This document shows positions 12,587 through 24,731 of a DNA stretch of 64,000 nt, one piece after another. The notes beneath the pieces are model-generated. The model saw nothing but the letters and a program-made list of their open reading frames with translations, did not search any database and had not been told where the DNA came from. Position numbers and translations under genes: made by a program. The stretch is from Setophaga petechia. Its lineage: Eukaryota > Chordata > Aves > Passeriformes > Parulidae. The DNA lies in contig JANCRA010000123.1 of assembly GCA_024362935.1 (NCBI GenBank), positions 434,001-498,000 on the forward strand, read 5' to 3'. Every line of letters begins with the position of its first letter. The stretch's first letter is position 1.

Positions 12587-13389
12587 GTGGGTACAATCCC
12601 AGCCCTGTTTATTCAGTTTCTTTGTGCATCATTGGCTCTGGCCCACAACATTGTCTCTCTCTTACAGCCACAGCTGATCAGGTGCCCAGAGGTAACATTT
12701 AGATTAGCTGAAATGCAAAGTAACTGGAAATAATTTTCAATAAACTGCACAAGAATTATTATGCGCATCAGCAGCTGTAATTGTGTTTTTAGTTATTTGA
12801 ATGTTCTTTTATGGGAAAAAATGTGCTGATAGCAAATACTCAGGGCTTGCTCCATTTCTTCCAATTCTTCCAGACCAGGCTGAGTCTGCTGGTGAGCAGC
12901 TGGGCCAGGTGATAGGGGCAGTGCCTCCAGGTTGATGTGCTGTACCCAAAGGCTCCTCACTCACCTTTGCTCTCAGTCTGCAAGTTTAAAGATTGGCCAT
13001 TGGCTCCCTCAGCTGTGTTCAGATAAACAAAGGGAGGTGAGGAATTGGACCAGCTCAGAGCCATTTGTCAGGCAATAGATAGAAGGAGGCTGAATTTTTA
13101 AGAGATGGCTTCATGGGGAATTATTCATTTGGCTCCATCCCACGTTCTGCTGCAGTGAGGTTCCCAAACCAGTTCAGTGTGACTGGGGCTGAGTGCTGTT
13201 GATATTCAGTGTGATTTCTTGTAATTAAGGGGAGAAGCAGGCAAGTTTTGCCCAAGGAATCTGAAAGCTCATTTACGTAGTAATTGAAACCCTAGTGAAC
13301 TTTTCTGTTGCACACAGAAAATTGAAACACCAGTGAAGTTTCCTGTTGCACACAGGCAAATTGCAGTTGCATTCTACCCCTCCACAACA

Positions 13390-13765
13390 GGACCTTGCAG
13401 TGATTTTATTAATAAAATAAACCAAAATATTTTATTGTGTATTATATATAAATATAAAAATATATTATAAATATATATATTATATATATTTATGTATTTT
13501 AAAAATAAATATATTAATATATTAATTAATATTATATTTATGTATTTTTAAAATTGTATTCTAAATAATATATTTATTTTCTAAATAATATATTTTAAAT
13601 ATATTTTTATATAAATATATATATAAAAATATATTTTAAATATATTATTTTTTAATAATATATATATTTTTAATAATAATTATTTTCTAAGTAATATATT
13701 TAAAATATATTTTTATATATAAATATATATATATATAAATATATTTTAAATATATTATTTTTACT
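13390..13765. repeat. AT-rich, self-complementary low-complexity block
   Basis: About 375 bases are almost entirely A and T. TATATATTTT, TTTTAAATATAT and their complements alternate, so the strand can fold back on itself in many registers. No unit of fixed length is kept, so it looks like an old, slipped AT microsatellite. Confidence 0.85.
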
Positions 13766-15405
13766 GTCATTAATAACAGTGTGGGCACTACAGTGGACAG
13801 GTACATGGAGATGGAGAACAGGGGATTATGACTAACAAGGATCCCCATACTGCATGGGCACCTCAACATGGGATGTGGAGGGCAGAGAACCAACCAGACC
13901 TCAAATAAGTCAAATTTGAACCATTTCCCACTGCTTTTGTGGAAGGCAATGTGGAGAAGGAATGTAATTCTGTGTGTGCTGATGCTTTTCCCAAGGGCAG
14001 CCCTCGTGGGGGTGGATTAACGTGTCCTCATGTTCTAGGTGAATGCCAGGCTAGGCCAGACCTAAATGCTAAAATTATTTGTGTTGTAAAAATACAGCAG
14101 GGAAAATCTGCCAACATTTCCAGCTCAGAGTAGGCCTGCTGCTGATCAGATCTTATACAAGCCTTTGCATTTAGAGAGAGCAGAGCTATTTAGGATGTCT
14201 CTAGTGCTGCACAATTGCATCCCTACCACGTGCACGTGCAGGGCAGTGCCCAATCCCAGCAGTGTCACTCAGGCCATGGCACAGAGACTTTAATGAGCAT
14301 TAGAAACAATCCGTGAAAACCAATTAAATTTGTGTAGAAGTAGCTGCAGCTAAAAAGGGAATATTAGCCTTTTTTTTTTCATCAAAAGTGTTACATGGCT
14401 GAGTGCCAGTGGGTTTGTGTTGTGCTGACCACAGAACTAGCACCTTGTCCTTCTGCCAGGTGGCAGCAGGAGGGGGAGGTGGCTGCAGCTGTGGGTACTC
14501 AGTGCAATGGGGTTGGAAACAGAATTTGCTTCCTGACCTTTCTGTCAGGCCAAGGGAGGGCTTGGCTGCTGTTTGAGGATTGCAAAAAAACTGTATTTCC
14601 AAAACAGCCCTGAAGTAGAAGCCTTACACAAGTGGTCTTCCCATGGATTACTCAATTGTTGTGCTCTTCATGATTGGTTTGATTTGGTGTGGAGGAGGGG
14701 AAAACCCTCATGTCTTGACCTTCCATGAACTGGTGCTTGCTTTTTGCTGGTAGCATGGCAAAAACAGGCTCCAGAATAGAAATGACCTGAATTTCCTATG
14801 GAGCAGCACAGAAAGCAGCTCTTTACAGCAGCACCTTCATGCACCAAAAATTAATTCAAATTTCAAAGTTACTTTGCAGCACTTTAATGCTGTGGTTTAT
14901 GCTGCTGTGTTCTAGGGTTTGTATAATCTTTTCTTCTTAGCAAAACTTGGGAAATGAAGACAGCAGATTTGTATCTGTGGAATGAAAATCCTTCCTTTTC
15001 CTGTGGATTGCTTAAGGAATGGCCTGTGTGGGGATTATGCCTTGTTAACAGGCAGCCAAATAACTGAGGTTAATTCTGTTGGACATATGAGACTGAAGTT
15101 TCTAATATTACAAAAAGCAGCCTAATAAATGAGGCTGGAGCAGGGGAAGAGTGGGGATGTCAGTGCTGGGAGATGGATGCTGTAACTCCAGGGATGTGTT
15201 CTGTTGTGTTTCAGTTTGTATGAAGCCAGTGGCTTCTGTGCTGCATTGTAGTGAAGGTTTGTGGGGTGAGATGGGCTGGAGGAAGCTGCAGAAGCAGAAT
15301 GTAGAAATATCCCTTGGCTGGGTCTGGCAGCAGGGGGTTTAGGAGCTGCTGGTGGATTTACAGACCAGAGCTGTCAGTGCCTGGTCACTGTTCCAGCCCT
15401 GGGAG

Positions 15406-15827
15406 TGTTTTGTGTTTGCAGGGATCCCCTCCTGTTTGCAGGAGAAATGATGAACCTGACTCTGTGTTCTCAGAAGGCTGATTTATTATTTTATGGTACT
15501 ATATTATATTAAAGAATGTTAAACTAAACTATACTAAAGAATACAGAAAAGATACAGACAGAAGGCTAAAAAGATAATAATGAAAACTCGTGACTTTCCA
15601 GAGCCCCGACACAGCTTGGTACTGATTAACCAATAAGTCAAAATAACTCACACTAAAATCCAGTGAAACAATCACCTGTGAGTAAACAATCTCCAAACAC
15701 ATTCCAAAGCAGCAAAACAGAGGAGAAGCAAATGAAATAATAATTGTTTTCCTTTTTCTCTGAAGCTTCTCAGCTTCCCAGGAGAAAAATCCTGGACAAA
15801 GGGATTTTTCAGAGAATGGGAATGCCA
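15406..15827 (-). mobile_element. Solo LTR, family A/E variant
   Basis: The element is related to the one at 59532-60178. It shares TTCTCAGAAGGCTGATTTAT, GATACAGACAGAAGG, ACATTCCAAAGCAGCAAAAC and TTCTCAGCTTCCCAGGAGAA. On the minus strand an AATAAA lies before the CCTTCTGAGAAC tail. The proposed ends are flanked by TGGGAG (15400-15405) and CAGGAG (15828-15833), a weak 4-of-6 match. It is antisense to ZMAT4. Confidence 0.7.
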
Positions 15828-17094
15828 CAGGAGTGGACTGTGGGTCAGAACACCCCAAGGACCATCCAGCTGCCCCTTGTGGAGCCCTGTGGCCCAGCTG
15901 AGCCCTGTGGTTGCAGCACCTGCCCAGCCCTGGGTGTCTTTTGTCACCGTGTCATTCAGCAGGTGACAAAAGACACCCAGATCAGCTTCCCCCTGCCCTC
16001 TTGGGTTTCAGGTAAAACAGCCCCTGACAAATGAGAAGGTATAATTACCCTTCAGGGCTGGATCACTGGAGCACCTCTGGCTCTGGGCAGGGCTTTGGGT
16101 GGTGGAGGAGGGAAGGGAGGTGATGCTGATAAGGGATGGTCCAGACCTGGGGAAATTCTTAACACAGCAGAGCCCAAATACCTCGTGTTGGTGTATAAAA
16201 CTGCTCTAAAAATAAAACCTCTGCTAGAGGTCTGTCATGGCACGTCTAGAGAGGCTCACCAAGGGTTTGGGGATACCCCTGTCCTGCTGGTGGTGCCACA
16301 CATGGAGGTGCTGGCCCAGAGACTTGGCTGAGCCCAGGTGAGCTGCACAGCCAGCTGTGGGTCAGTGTCAATGGGACCCTGAGCTCTGCATGAGCTATTG
16401 AGGGCTCTTTGAGGGGGCTTTAATTTTTTATTTTTAATTGCAGTCTAGCTGAGAAAGTAGGTTGAAAAGGAAGAAATGTCACTGAAGAGCAGCCCTGGCA
16501 GAGGAAGAGACCCTGGTGCATTAACACTGAAGTGTATCAGCTTTTCAAACGAGCTCTGTTGGAGGCTCTTTATGTGTTGCCACTGATGATCAATAGATAC
16601 TGGAAATTTTCTACTCTGCTCTTAACTTTCAAGTGATTTCCCTTTGAAGGCATAAAATATCTTGAGAGAAAGCTATTTAAAAGAAGTGCAAATTACACTC
16701 AGAACAGTACTAAACACCTCTTGAGATTCCTCCCTAAGGTTTGATTTACAGTTATCAACAACAAAAAAGTGATGAAAATCAGTCATTTTTCTAAAAGTGG
16801 ATTTTTGGGGGGGGGGGAATAATGACCTTCAGTGGTGGGTCAGGTGTCCACTCTGTGTTGGGTTCACTCAAGGCTGGTATTGGATCCTGCTGGAGGGACC
16901 TGAGAGCTTTCAGCCAGTTCATTTATTTCTCCCACCTGCAGAGTGGGCTGTGCCCTCCAGATGTGTCCCCCCAGATGTTTTGGGGTCTCTTCAAAAGTGC
17001 ATCAGGAGGAAGCACCAGTGTTGGATGGCAGGGGAAGCTCTGGGTCTGTGTGACTCCCTCAGAGAGAGGAGGAGCAGAGGCTGAGGGAAGGGAG

Positions 17095-17766
17095 GCTCAG
17101 GGTGCGCCAGGAACTCCAGGGACACGGGGACAGAAGGACAGGCTGAGGGACACGGGGACAGGCTGAGGGACAGGCTGAGGGACATGGGGACAGGGTGAGG
17201 GACACAGGGATGGGCTGAGGGACATGGGGATGGGCTGAGGGACATGGGGACAGGATGAGGGACAGGCTGAGGGACACGGGGACAGGCTGAGGGACATGGG
17301 GACAGGATGAGGGACACGGGGACAAGCTGAGGGACACTGGGACAGGGTGAGGGACACGGGGACAGGGTGAGGGACATGGGGACAAGCTGAGGGACAGGCT
17401 GAGGGACACGGGGACAGGGTGAAGGACCCGGGGATGGGCTGAGGGACACGGGGACAGGATGAGGGACAGGCTGAGGGACATGGGGATGGGCTGAGGGACA
17501 TGGGGATGGGTTGAGGGATACAGGGACAGGGTGAGGGACATGGGGATGGGTTGAGGGACATTAGGACAGACTGAGGGACACAGGGACAGGCTGAGGGACA
17601 GGCTGAGGGACACAGGGATGGGCTGAGGGACACAGGGACAGGCTGAGGGACACAGGGATAGGCTGAGGGACACAGGGATGGGCTGAGGGACATGGGGACG
17701 GGCTGAGGGACACAGGGACGGGCTGAGGGACACAGGGATGGGCTGAGGGACACAGGGACAGGCTGA
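17095..17766. repeat. Minisatellite of GGGACAGGCTGA-type units, ~19-20 bp
   Basis: About 670 bases consist of variants of a ~20-bp unit, AGGCTGAGGGACACGGGGAC, with CAC/CAT, ACAGG/ATGGG and GGCTGA/GGATGA/GGGTGA alternatives. The plus strand, which is the ZMAT4 RNA strand, is purine- and G-rich with repeated GGG and GGGG runs. The minus strand gives long open frames of repeated Ser-Pro-Cys-Pro residues, which follow from the repeat and are not genes. The array ends 212 bp before the next coding exon. Confidence 0.95.
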
Positions 17767-17978
17767 GCTCCCAGTGCAGAGCAGGGTGGAGGTGCTGGGC
17801 AGCTGGAGGTGTCCCCAAGCTGGACATGGCTGGGATGAAGCACAAGCAAGGCTGGGAGAGATGAGGAAGGGAAACCCCTTGGCATGACAACCTGGATTCC
17901 TCCCTCCTGTTCCTCCCCTCTCTCTGTGGCTGTGCTCACACCCCTCTCTGTTGTGTCTGTGTTTTTGTCTCCACGCAG

Positions 17979-18135
17979 GGCAGTGATGGTGACTCAGTGG
18001 ATAAGAACAAATGCTGCACACTATGTAACATGTCCTTTACCTCAGCAGTGGTGGCAGAGTCGCATTACCAAGGGAAAATCCATGCCAAAAGGTTAAAACT
18101 GTTGCTAGGGGAGCAACCAGCACTGAAGGCCACAG
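17979..18135 (+). CDS. ZMAT4: ZMAT4 exon (second in window): zinc finger 2
   Basis: This 157-bp exon (52 codons plus one base) runs from [13 protein letters not shown] to GEQPALKAT. It follows a CACGCAG acceptor and ends at ACAG|GTAGGT, entering in phase 0 and leaving in phase 1. A complete finger is present: C-T-L-C, twelve residues, H, five residues (YQGKI), H, in the context [11 protein letters not shown]. This C-x2-C-x12-H-x5-H spacing with an aromatic residue after the first His is the matrin/dsRNA-binding C2H2 form. ZMAT4 is a small nuclear protein of this family whose precise role is poorly known. Predicted residues are 65-116, with residue 117 split across the next border. Confidence 0.95.
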
Positions 18136-21100
18136 GTAGGTGCAGAGGGGCTGGTGCAGAGGGGCTGGTGCAGAGGGTGTGGGGGCTTGGCCAAGGGGCT
18201 GGCTCGGTGTGTGCAGGCAGAAAATGGGAACAAGGTGGAAAGCTGAGCTGGCAGAAGCAGCTGTTCATTTCTGTTGCTGTCATAACAACCTTTAAAAACT
18301 CCTGATGCTCATTACTGTCTGCTTTGTTTATGTAGATTAGGGGTTTATCAGCTGGGACTGGCCCTGGTGCCAGAGCCCTATCTCCAGCTCCACACTTCCA
18401 AAGTGTTTTCTCAGAGGAGGACAAAGTCTCCACTGGGTGTAGATAGCCAAGCCTGGCTTTAATTATCAGCAGTTTAATTATCAGCCCAGCTAATATGTTT
18501 AATAAACCTTTGGTGTTGCTGTACAGTACAGAGCATCATCTGCTCTTACCACAGAGGGAAAGCCAGGCTTTAAAAACCCTTGGATTGATTGTCTCTTGAT
18601 TTTTGCCCAGATGGGTTTTGTGCTTTCCTCCACAGTGATTCTAGTAATGCACCCTATTAACTTTCACATTTAAAAAGTCAAATGTTGAAATTGGACAATT
18701 TAACCATCTTATTGTTTGCTTAACCATAAAGTCCTTGAAAACCACTAATAATCTTTGCAAAAAAAAAAATTCCTCTGTGGTTGTGGAAGCAGAAAATGCT
18801 TGAACAAATCACTCACCTTTCTCCAGGAAGGATTGCTGGGCTGAGGTCCTGCAGCCAGATGTGACCCAGAATTGCTGCCAGTGGCACTTCCTTCAGCACA
18901 AAATACAAATGGAGCTGTGTGTGCTGTAGATGTGATTAGATAACAGGGTTTAACACTCTGTGTGTGTGGTTTGTTGCCTTTTTAACTTCACAGACTGTAG
19001 ATGCTGATACAGAGGGTGTAATTTGTCCTTTGCCAGGGACTTGGAAGACAAGGGCTTGCCTTCCAAGGGTGGGCTTGGGAGCTGTTGGCCCCTTTGCCTG
19101 AGGGAATGTGGGGAATTGTGTTAGGTGGTAGTTTAGGTTAGGCTGTTTGTGTTAGGCTTGGTTTAACTGGCCATGCTGGGGCACCAGTGTGTCCTGTGGA
19201 GGAGAAGGTAAAGCCATGGCAGCCAGGAGGAAGGCTCTCCCTGAGCTGTCATGGTGCTCCACACCTGGCTCGTGTGGGGCTTCTCAGGCTGTTCTGCAGC
19301 TGGCACACAGCTGGCACACAGCTGGCACACAGCTGGCACAGCTGGCATGGACTCAGGCTTGGTGTTTGTGTGTCTGGGCTTGCTGGAGCCCCATCCCTCG
19401 AGGTGCAGCCTGCCAGCAGCTCCTCCCCTGGCACCACAGCACCTGCCACAAGCCCTGGTACTCCCAGGGAGCTCCAGGTGAGCTGATGTTCACAGCAGTG
19501 CTGATCCTGTGTTACACTGACAGTTTGGATTCACCCTTCAGCCACAGGGCCTGGCCAAGGCAGGCATTGCTGAGAGCTGCAGCCTTGCATTGTGGCTTTT
19601 GTCTCACTTTTTAATCATCTAGATCAGCCTCACAAGGCTCCAAGTGAGCCATGCTGCCTGCTCTGGGGTAATGGGCTCTTCAACCATCCTAATCACTGGG
19701 AAGGAGCAGCTCAAGGACTCATCAGCTCTTACAGACACTTGATCTGGAAGATGAAGCTGAGCTCAGGAATACATTAATAAGCACCTCCTTGCTCTCCAGG
19801 AGTTATCAGCAATATGCCCTTTGGACACAGCATTTTTCTGGGCTTCCTACCCAGCAATTCTCACTGGATTTTTGTGCCAGTCCTCTGTGACTCACACTAG
19901 GGAGCATTAAGTCTCTCAGAGCAGAGACTCCACTTCTCATGAGCCCTGAGAGCCAGCCAAGCACAGCCCTGAGCGTGCTGGATGCTCCTGGGGAGGAGAT
20001 TCTGCTGCTGGATATTCTGGGGTTTCTGTCTCATCAATCCCAAAAAAAATCACATCTATTCTTAGGGCCCTTAGGGAGATCCACGTTCTCCTTCACAGTT
20101 ACCATCCAGATGGAGCACAGATGTCCTGTTCTCTGCTGGTGCTTTCAGGAGAAGAAGTGGCCCAACAGTTGGGTTTCTCACAAAAACCATGTCTCATCAT
20201 GACAGAGAGATAGTTGTGATCTTCCCTGTTCTCTGCTCTACAAGGCTGCAGCCCTCAGAGGCCTCATGTCAGCACTATTGCAGATGAATTCCTCCAGTCA
20301 TTTCCAGCATCCCCTGTCAGTTTACATCCCATCATCACCATGAGTTGGAAACCAAAGGATTGTGGGGAAGACCTGCTGTCTTCATCATCCAAGTGTGAGG
20401 ACCTGCAGGCACCATTCCAGGGAAATGGTGGTGGCCCTGCTTGTTCTTTTCAGCTGCCTCTTGGAAAGTCACATTGTGATCATCAAGACATAGGCACGGA
20501 TTTTAAGTGGAATTCCATTGTTTTCAATAGGCTTTAAATCAAGGCCATGTTGAGAGGAAAGCTTGAATGATATGGAAGATATTAAAAAGGGTCAGATGTG
20601 GAGATAAAAGGGAGCTCTTCTCCATTCCAAAGCTATGCAACTTTTCATAAATTACAGAGGGTAGAGACTTTGGGACATCAGAAGGGACTGAACAAATGGC
20701 TTTTGGTTTGGGTGCTGGGATCTGTCCAGCTGCAGCTGGAGTCTTAGTCCTGGATTTCTGGGATTTCTTCTGGAAAAAAACTGAGTTTCCCAGTGCCTCC
20801 TTGTTGTGGCTCACTTAATTTCTTGTCCTCATGCTGAGTTTCTGGAGCGTGCCAATGGAAGAAGTTGGGTGCCATTTAAATCCAGCTTGGAATAAAAAGC
20901 TTTGGATGTGAGAAAGAAGTCAAACATTAGTTCATTGCCGGAGTGCTAAAGTGTTTCTAACTTTGTATTTTGCCTCTTGAAGCAAAGTAAGACTTTCTCA
21001 CTTCCCTCCCACAGCGAAAGGGAACGTAAGGCAGACTGTCATGAGCTATTTAGCATTTTGAAATACTTGAAATAGTCAAACTCGCAGCTTTTATGTTTGT

Positions 21101-23457
21101 GTTTTAGATGGAGAAACATTTTTAACTTTTGACGTTTCGTGAGTGTTTATTATTAATTTTCATGTCGCTGCTCAGGGAATGGTGGCATTTGCTGTTCTGC
21201 AGCAGTTGTGTAGTGCATATCAAAATGATAAATTCACATTTGTGGGGAAGTCAACTTTCATCTGTTTCTCTCTGGGAGAATTTGGTAGACTTGGGATGCT
21301 TTCATTAATTGCCAGGCTGGGTTCAGCACACCTTAGGGCTGGTAGGGGTTGTCAGTGGGACCTGAGGAATGTGAATTGAAAGAAAATATTTTGGCATTTT
21401 CTGAGTGCTTAGAGGATATTCTTGCCCATGGCAGCCCCCATGTGATGCAGGGTCTCTGCTGTGGAGCTGTAGCCCATGGTCCCATGGGAGCCAGCTGTGG
21501 ATGTGGGCAGGGGTGGGCATGGGGGGCTCTGCTGCCATCCCCTGCAGCAGCAGTGCCAGTTCCCTTCTGCATGGAGTTTGGGGGAGCACAAACCACCAGC
21601 CTCAGGGACAGGGGCTCAGAAGCACAGCCAGGGGCTGGGAGCAGAGATGCCTCTGTCAGGTTTCCTTAGTGAGCAGGAGCTATAACTCCTGTGGACATCA
21701 CCAGCTCCCTGAGCTTCAGCCTGCCTGGTGCCCCTCGGGCAGCAGCGTGCATAGAAACAAGGAGAGAGCTGGCCAGGAGATTGGATGGATTGAACTTTAT
21801 AGCCTGGGGCTTGTGGAACAGCAAGGCAGATCTGCTGCAGAGCTCCTGGGCTGCTGAAATTGCTGCTGGTTTATAATGCTCCAAACTTCTCTGCAGCTCA
21901 GTCTGGTTCCCTGGACTCAGCCCTGTCCTGACTTCACCAGGGCTGGTCCAAGTCCCTGTGGCATCACTGGGCTCTGGGCATGGACCCCTTCCTGCAGGAG
22001 CACATCAGCAAGGAGCCAGCTGTGCTTGTTATTCATGAGTCAAGCAGGTGCAAAGTCTGTGGAACCCCAGTTTGGCCAGGAAATACTGCAATTCCCTAAT
22101 TTTCCTCCTAATGACTGTGCTGGCCGCTGGCTTTGCTCTTTGCTCACCCTGGCAGTTCTGCTTGGAGAATGCACCTTGGAGGGGCTGGGCTGTGTCTTGC
22201 ATGCACCTTGGAGGGGCTGGGCTGTGTCTCTCCCTGCTGGAGCCATAGAAAAGACTTTTTTTAGGAGCAAAATCCAGCCAGACCCTGCCTGGCCCAGCCT
22301 GGAGCAGCCCTTCAGAGGCAGCATCATCACTGCTGGAACTCTGATACCTGGGCAGTCATCATCAAAAACAATAGAAGGTTATAAACCCCTGGAAATTGAT
22401 AAGGTTGTAAGTAATGTTATATGTAAGATAGAATTTCCTTGGAGGTGTCCCTTACTGAGCAGGTCAGCAGAAGATTTATAACAATATTAACTTTCTCAAG
22501 CCAAGGAGTCAATCACAGTGGGCTCCTGGCATAATTATATGTCTAAATATATCCCTGAGTTGCTGTTCCTGGTGTCAGGCACTGAGGTGGGTTTGGCATT
22601 TGCTGCCCTGTGAGCTCATCAGGGCTCAGCTGGATCATCTCCTGATCAAAGACAGCCACCACACACCTCCAAATGTGCCTATTCCAGTACCATGGAGAGA
22701 GCAGGTTGTTAATTATTTAAGGAGCAGACATTTCATCTGGAAAAGAAAGGAAAAGGAAAGCCACATAAAAGGGAATTTTTGAATGAAGCATGATAATTAA
22801 GTGCTAGTCATTGTATATTTTTGTATCCCAGTGTTACCTGAACTTTATTTTACTTCAAACTCTTTTTTTCCATGGGTTTGTGACTTGTATTGTACAAAGT
22901 TGGGAAACTCTGTTGAGCAAAGTGCATTCCATTATATAAAGACTAATCACTGACTTTTCTTTGGGATGATTTGGGGGTCATATTTGTGTTCCTGGATGGG
23001 CTTTTGATGAATCTGAAGGAAAACAGAATTAAATTAAGGTTGTGTGTTGCTGGTACCTGACAATTCACAATGTGAAGGTCTTTGAAGGATGGGACTGTCT
23101 GTTGAGTATTTTTTTTTTTCATCTGTGACAGTGTGCAATGACTGTGGCTTTCCTGTTCTTTCTGAGACCAAGTAAATTGAAAAATAAGAATCCTGAGATA
23201 ATGATAAATATGTCTCTCTATCCTGAGAAGGAGATGGCTCTGCATGGTGTATTTATTCTCCACTGATGATTTTTCCTGGGAGTAGCAATTCAAGCAGGAT
23301 AAGTTTAGCAAATTTAGTCAGAACAGTGATAAGACGTGTAATTGCACTGAGTGCATCCCCCTTCCCAGTTAGTGAAATGCAGAAAGCTGAGGAACAGTCC
23401 TGGGCTGTCCTTTCATGATGCTTTTTTTAATGAGAAATGGTAGCTTTCCAAGCAGCA

Positions 23458-24204
23458 TGTCTTGTTTTGGAAAGACAGGTGCCTGCTAAGGAAGGCAGGA
23501 GCCTCCCCTGAAATGGAGAAAATGAACCCTTCCCCTCTCTGAGTTGCTATAAATTTTAAATTAAGGGGCTCTCAGGCAAAAAAAAAAACTATGAGAGCAG
23601 CAAATAACAGTTCTTTAATAGGGAAGAAAGGATGAAATAAACAATGCAGTAAACTAAACCAACACTGCCAGAGTCAGAACCCAGCCTGACACCCTGTGGG
23701 TCAGGCTGTTGGCAGCAGTGCCATTGGAATTGTGGCTCAGCCCTCCTGCAGGGTCAGGGCTGGTTCTGCTGGAGCAGGGATCCTGGAGAAGGGTGGAGTC
23801 TCCTCTGGAGATCCAGGGGCAGAGGCAGCTGCTGCTCCTCTGGGCAATCCAGTGGAGAAGCCGTGCTGGTGTTCCAGAATCTCCAGATTCTATCCAGGTA
23901 GGAATGCTTGGCTGGTGTTCCAGAATCCCCAGATTCTATCCAGGTAGGAATGCTTGGCTGGTGTTCCAGAATCTCCAGATTCTATCCAGGTAGGAATTCT
24001 TGGCTCCTCCCTCTGGGCTCACATCTCCCAATGGGATGCTGTAGTTCTTATCAGCCATGCAGGGGCATTCAATGGCCTCTTATCAGCAGATGTCCTCCTT
24101 GAGGGAGGATTGGTTAAAGAAGAGATAAGGAAAACTGCCCACTTGACAAAAGACAACTGCCATGCAGATGGTAATAAATACATCTTGCCTTGCAATCTGG
24201 GACA
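23458..24204 (-). mobile_element. Solo LTR, family C, copy 2
   Basis: This 747-bp element runs from TGTCTTGTTTTGG to CAATCTGGGACA and is flanked by perfect CAGCA duplications (23453-23457 and 24205-24209). It matches the element at 1215-2062 almost throughout and differs mainly by having three 46-bp units (23865-24002) instead of five. The 5-bp duplication would suit an ERVL-type or ERV1-type integrase. Minus orientation is favoured for the same reason as in copy 1. There is no internal retroviral sequence. Confidence 0.82.
23865..24002. repeat. 46-bp tandem repeat, 3 units
   Basis: Units start at 23865, 23911 and 23957 with GCTGGTGTTCCAGAATC. They are the same units as in the LTR at 1215. 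They account for nearly all of the length difference between the two LTR copies. Confidence 0.9.
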
Positions 24205-24319
24205 CAGCACAATCTGAAATATCCACAGGAACCCTGTAACTGCAGCTAACTCTTCCCTGTGTCTGCTGTGGGATCTGCCTCAGGCTCTGGCACTCCTCAG
24301 GAGCCCAGCAGAGCTGACT

Positions 24320-24704
24320 TATGGTGGTGTTCACAGGGGTCTGAGGATGAGGGAAGAGAGGAGGATCTGACTCCATGTTTCGGAAGGCATGGTTAATTAG
24401 TTTAAGATATATATTATATTAAAACAATACTAAAAGAATAGAAGAAAGGATTTCATCAGAAGGCTGGCTAAGAATAGAGAAGAAAGAATGATAACAAAGG
24501 TTTGTGGCTCGGATAGAGAGTCTGAACCGGCTGGGCTGTGATTGGTCATTAATTAGCAACAACCACATGAGCCCAATCCCAGATGCACCTGTTGCATTCC
24601 ACAGCAGCAGATAACCATTGGTTACATTTTGTTCCTGAGGCCTCTCAGCTTCTCAGGAGGAAAAATCCTAAGGAAAAGATTTTTCAGAAAATACCATGGC
24701 TACA
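24320..24704 (-). mobile_element. Solo LTR, family A, abutting a ZMAT4 exon
   Basis: This 385-bp element runs from TATGGTGGTGTTCACAGG to CATGGCTACA and belongs to the same family as 25032-25407. The two share most of their length, including CATTCCACAGCAGCAGATAA and TTACATTTTGTTCCTGAGGC. Flanking hexamers CTGACT (24314-24319) and CTGACG (24705-24710) look like the target duplication with one later change. The outer TG has become TA. It is antisense to ZMAT4 and ends 27 bp before the coding exon, so only the pyrimidine tract and acceptor separate them. Confidence 0.82.
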
Positions 24705-24709
24705 CTGAC
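24705..24709 (+). promoter_or_regulatory. ZMAT4: Probable splicing branch site CTGAC in an LTR target duplication
   Basis: CTGAC fits the vertebrate branch-point pattern, and its A (24708) is 24 nt before the first exon base, within the usual range. It is followed by a pyrimidine-rich stretch (GTGTCCCCTTTGCCTTGTGCAG). No comparably good match lies between it and the acceptor. It is part of the 3' copy of the LTR target duplication. Use as a branch site is inferred from position and motif only. Confidence 0.55.
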
Positions 24710-24731
24710 GTGTCCCCTTTGCCTTGTGCAG

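Larger units (their letters stand above)
12587..17978 (+). other. ZMAT4: ZMAT4 intron (5.4 kb)
   Basis: The intron starts GTGGGT and ends CACGCAG, phase 0. It holds an AT-rich palindromic block (13390-13760), a solo LTR (15406-15827), an 11-G run near 16807 and a large minisatellite just before the next exon. Between 13800 and 15400, and between 15830 and 17090, I see no other gene or recognisable repeat. Confidence 0.85.
18136..24731 (+). other. ZMAT4: ZMAT4 intron (6.6 kb)
   Basis: The intron begins GTAGGT and ends TGTGCAG, phase 1. The last 1.3 kb is mostly LTR: one element at 23458-24204 and another at 24320-24704, leaving only 27 bases of non-LTR sequence before the exon. Short duplications occur at 19305-19345 (four CTGGCACACAG-type units) and 22166-22235 (GCACCTTGGAGGGGCTGGGC twice). 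The rest of 18140-23457 shows no other gene or named repeat. Confidence 0.85.

Noticed and set aside
17059..18021. Long minus-strand open frames (280 and 320 codons) rich in Ser-Pro-Cys
   Set aside because: They are produced by the ~20-bp minisatellite, whose units lack stops in several frames. There is no domain, and a real ZMAT4 exon overlaps on the other strand.
21876..22481. 201-codon plus-strand open frame in a ZMAT4 intron
   Set aside because: It spans a local duplication, has no domain, and lies inside an intron without good splice sites.
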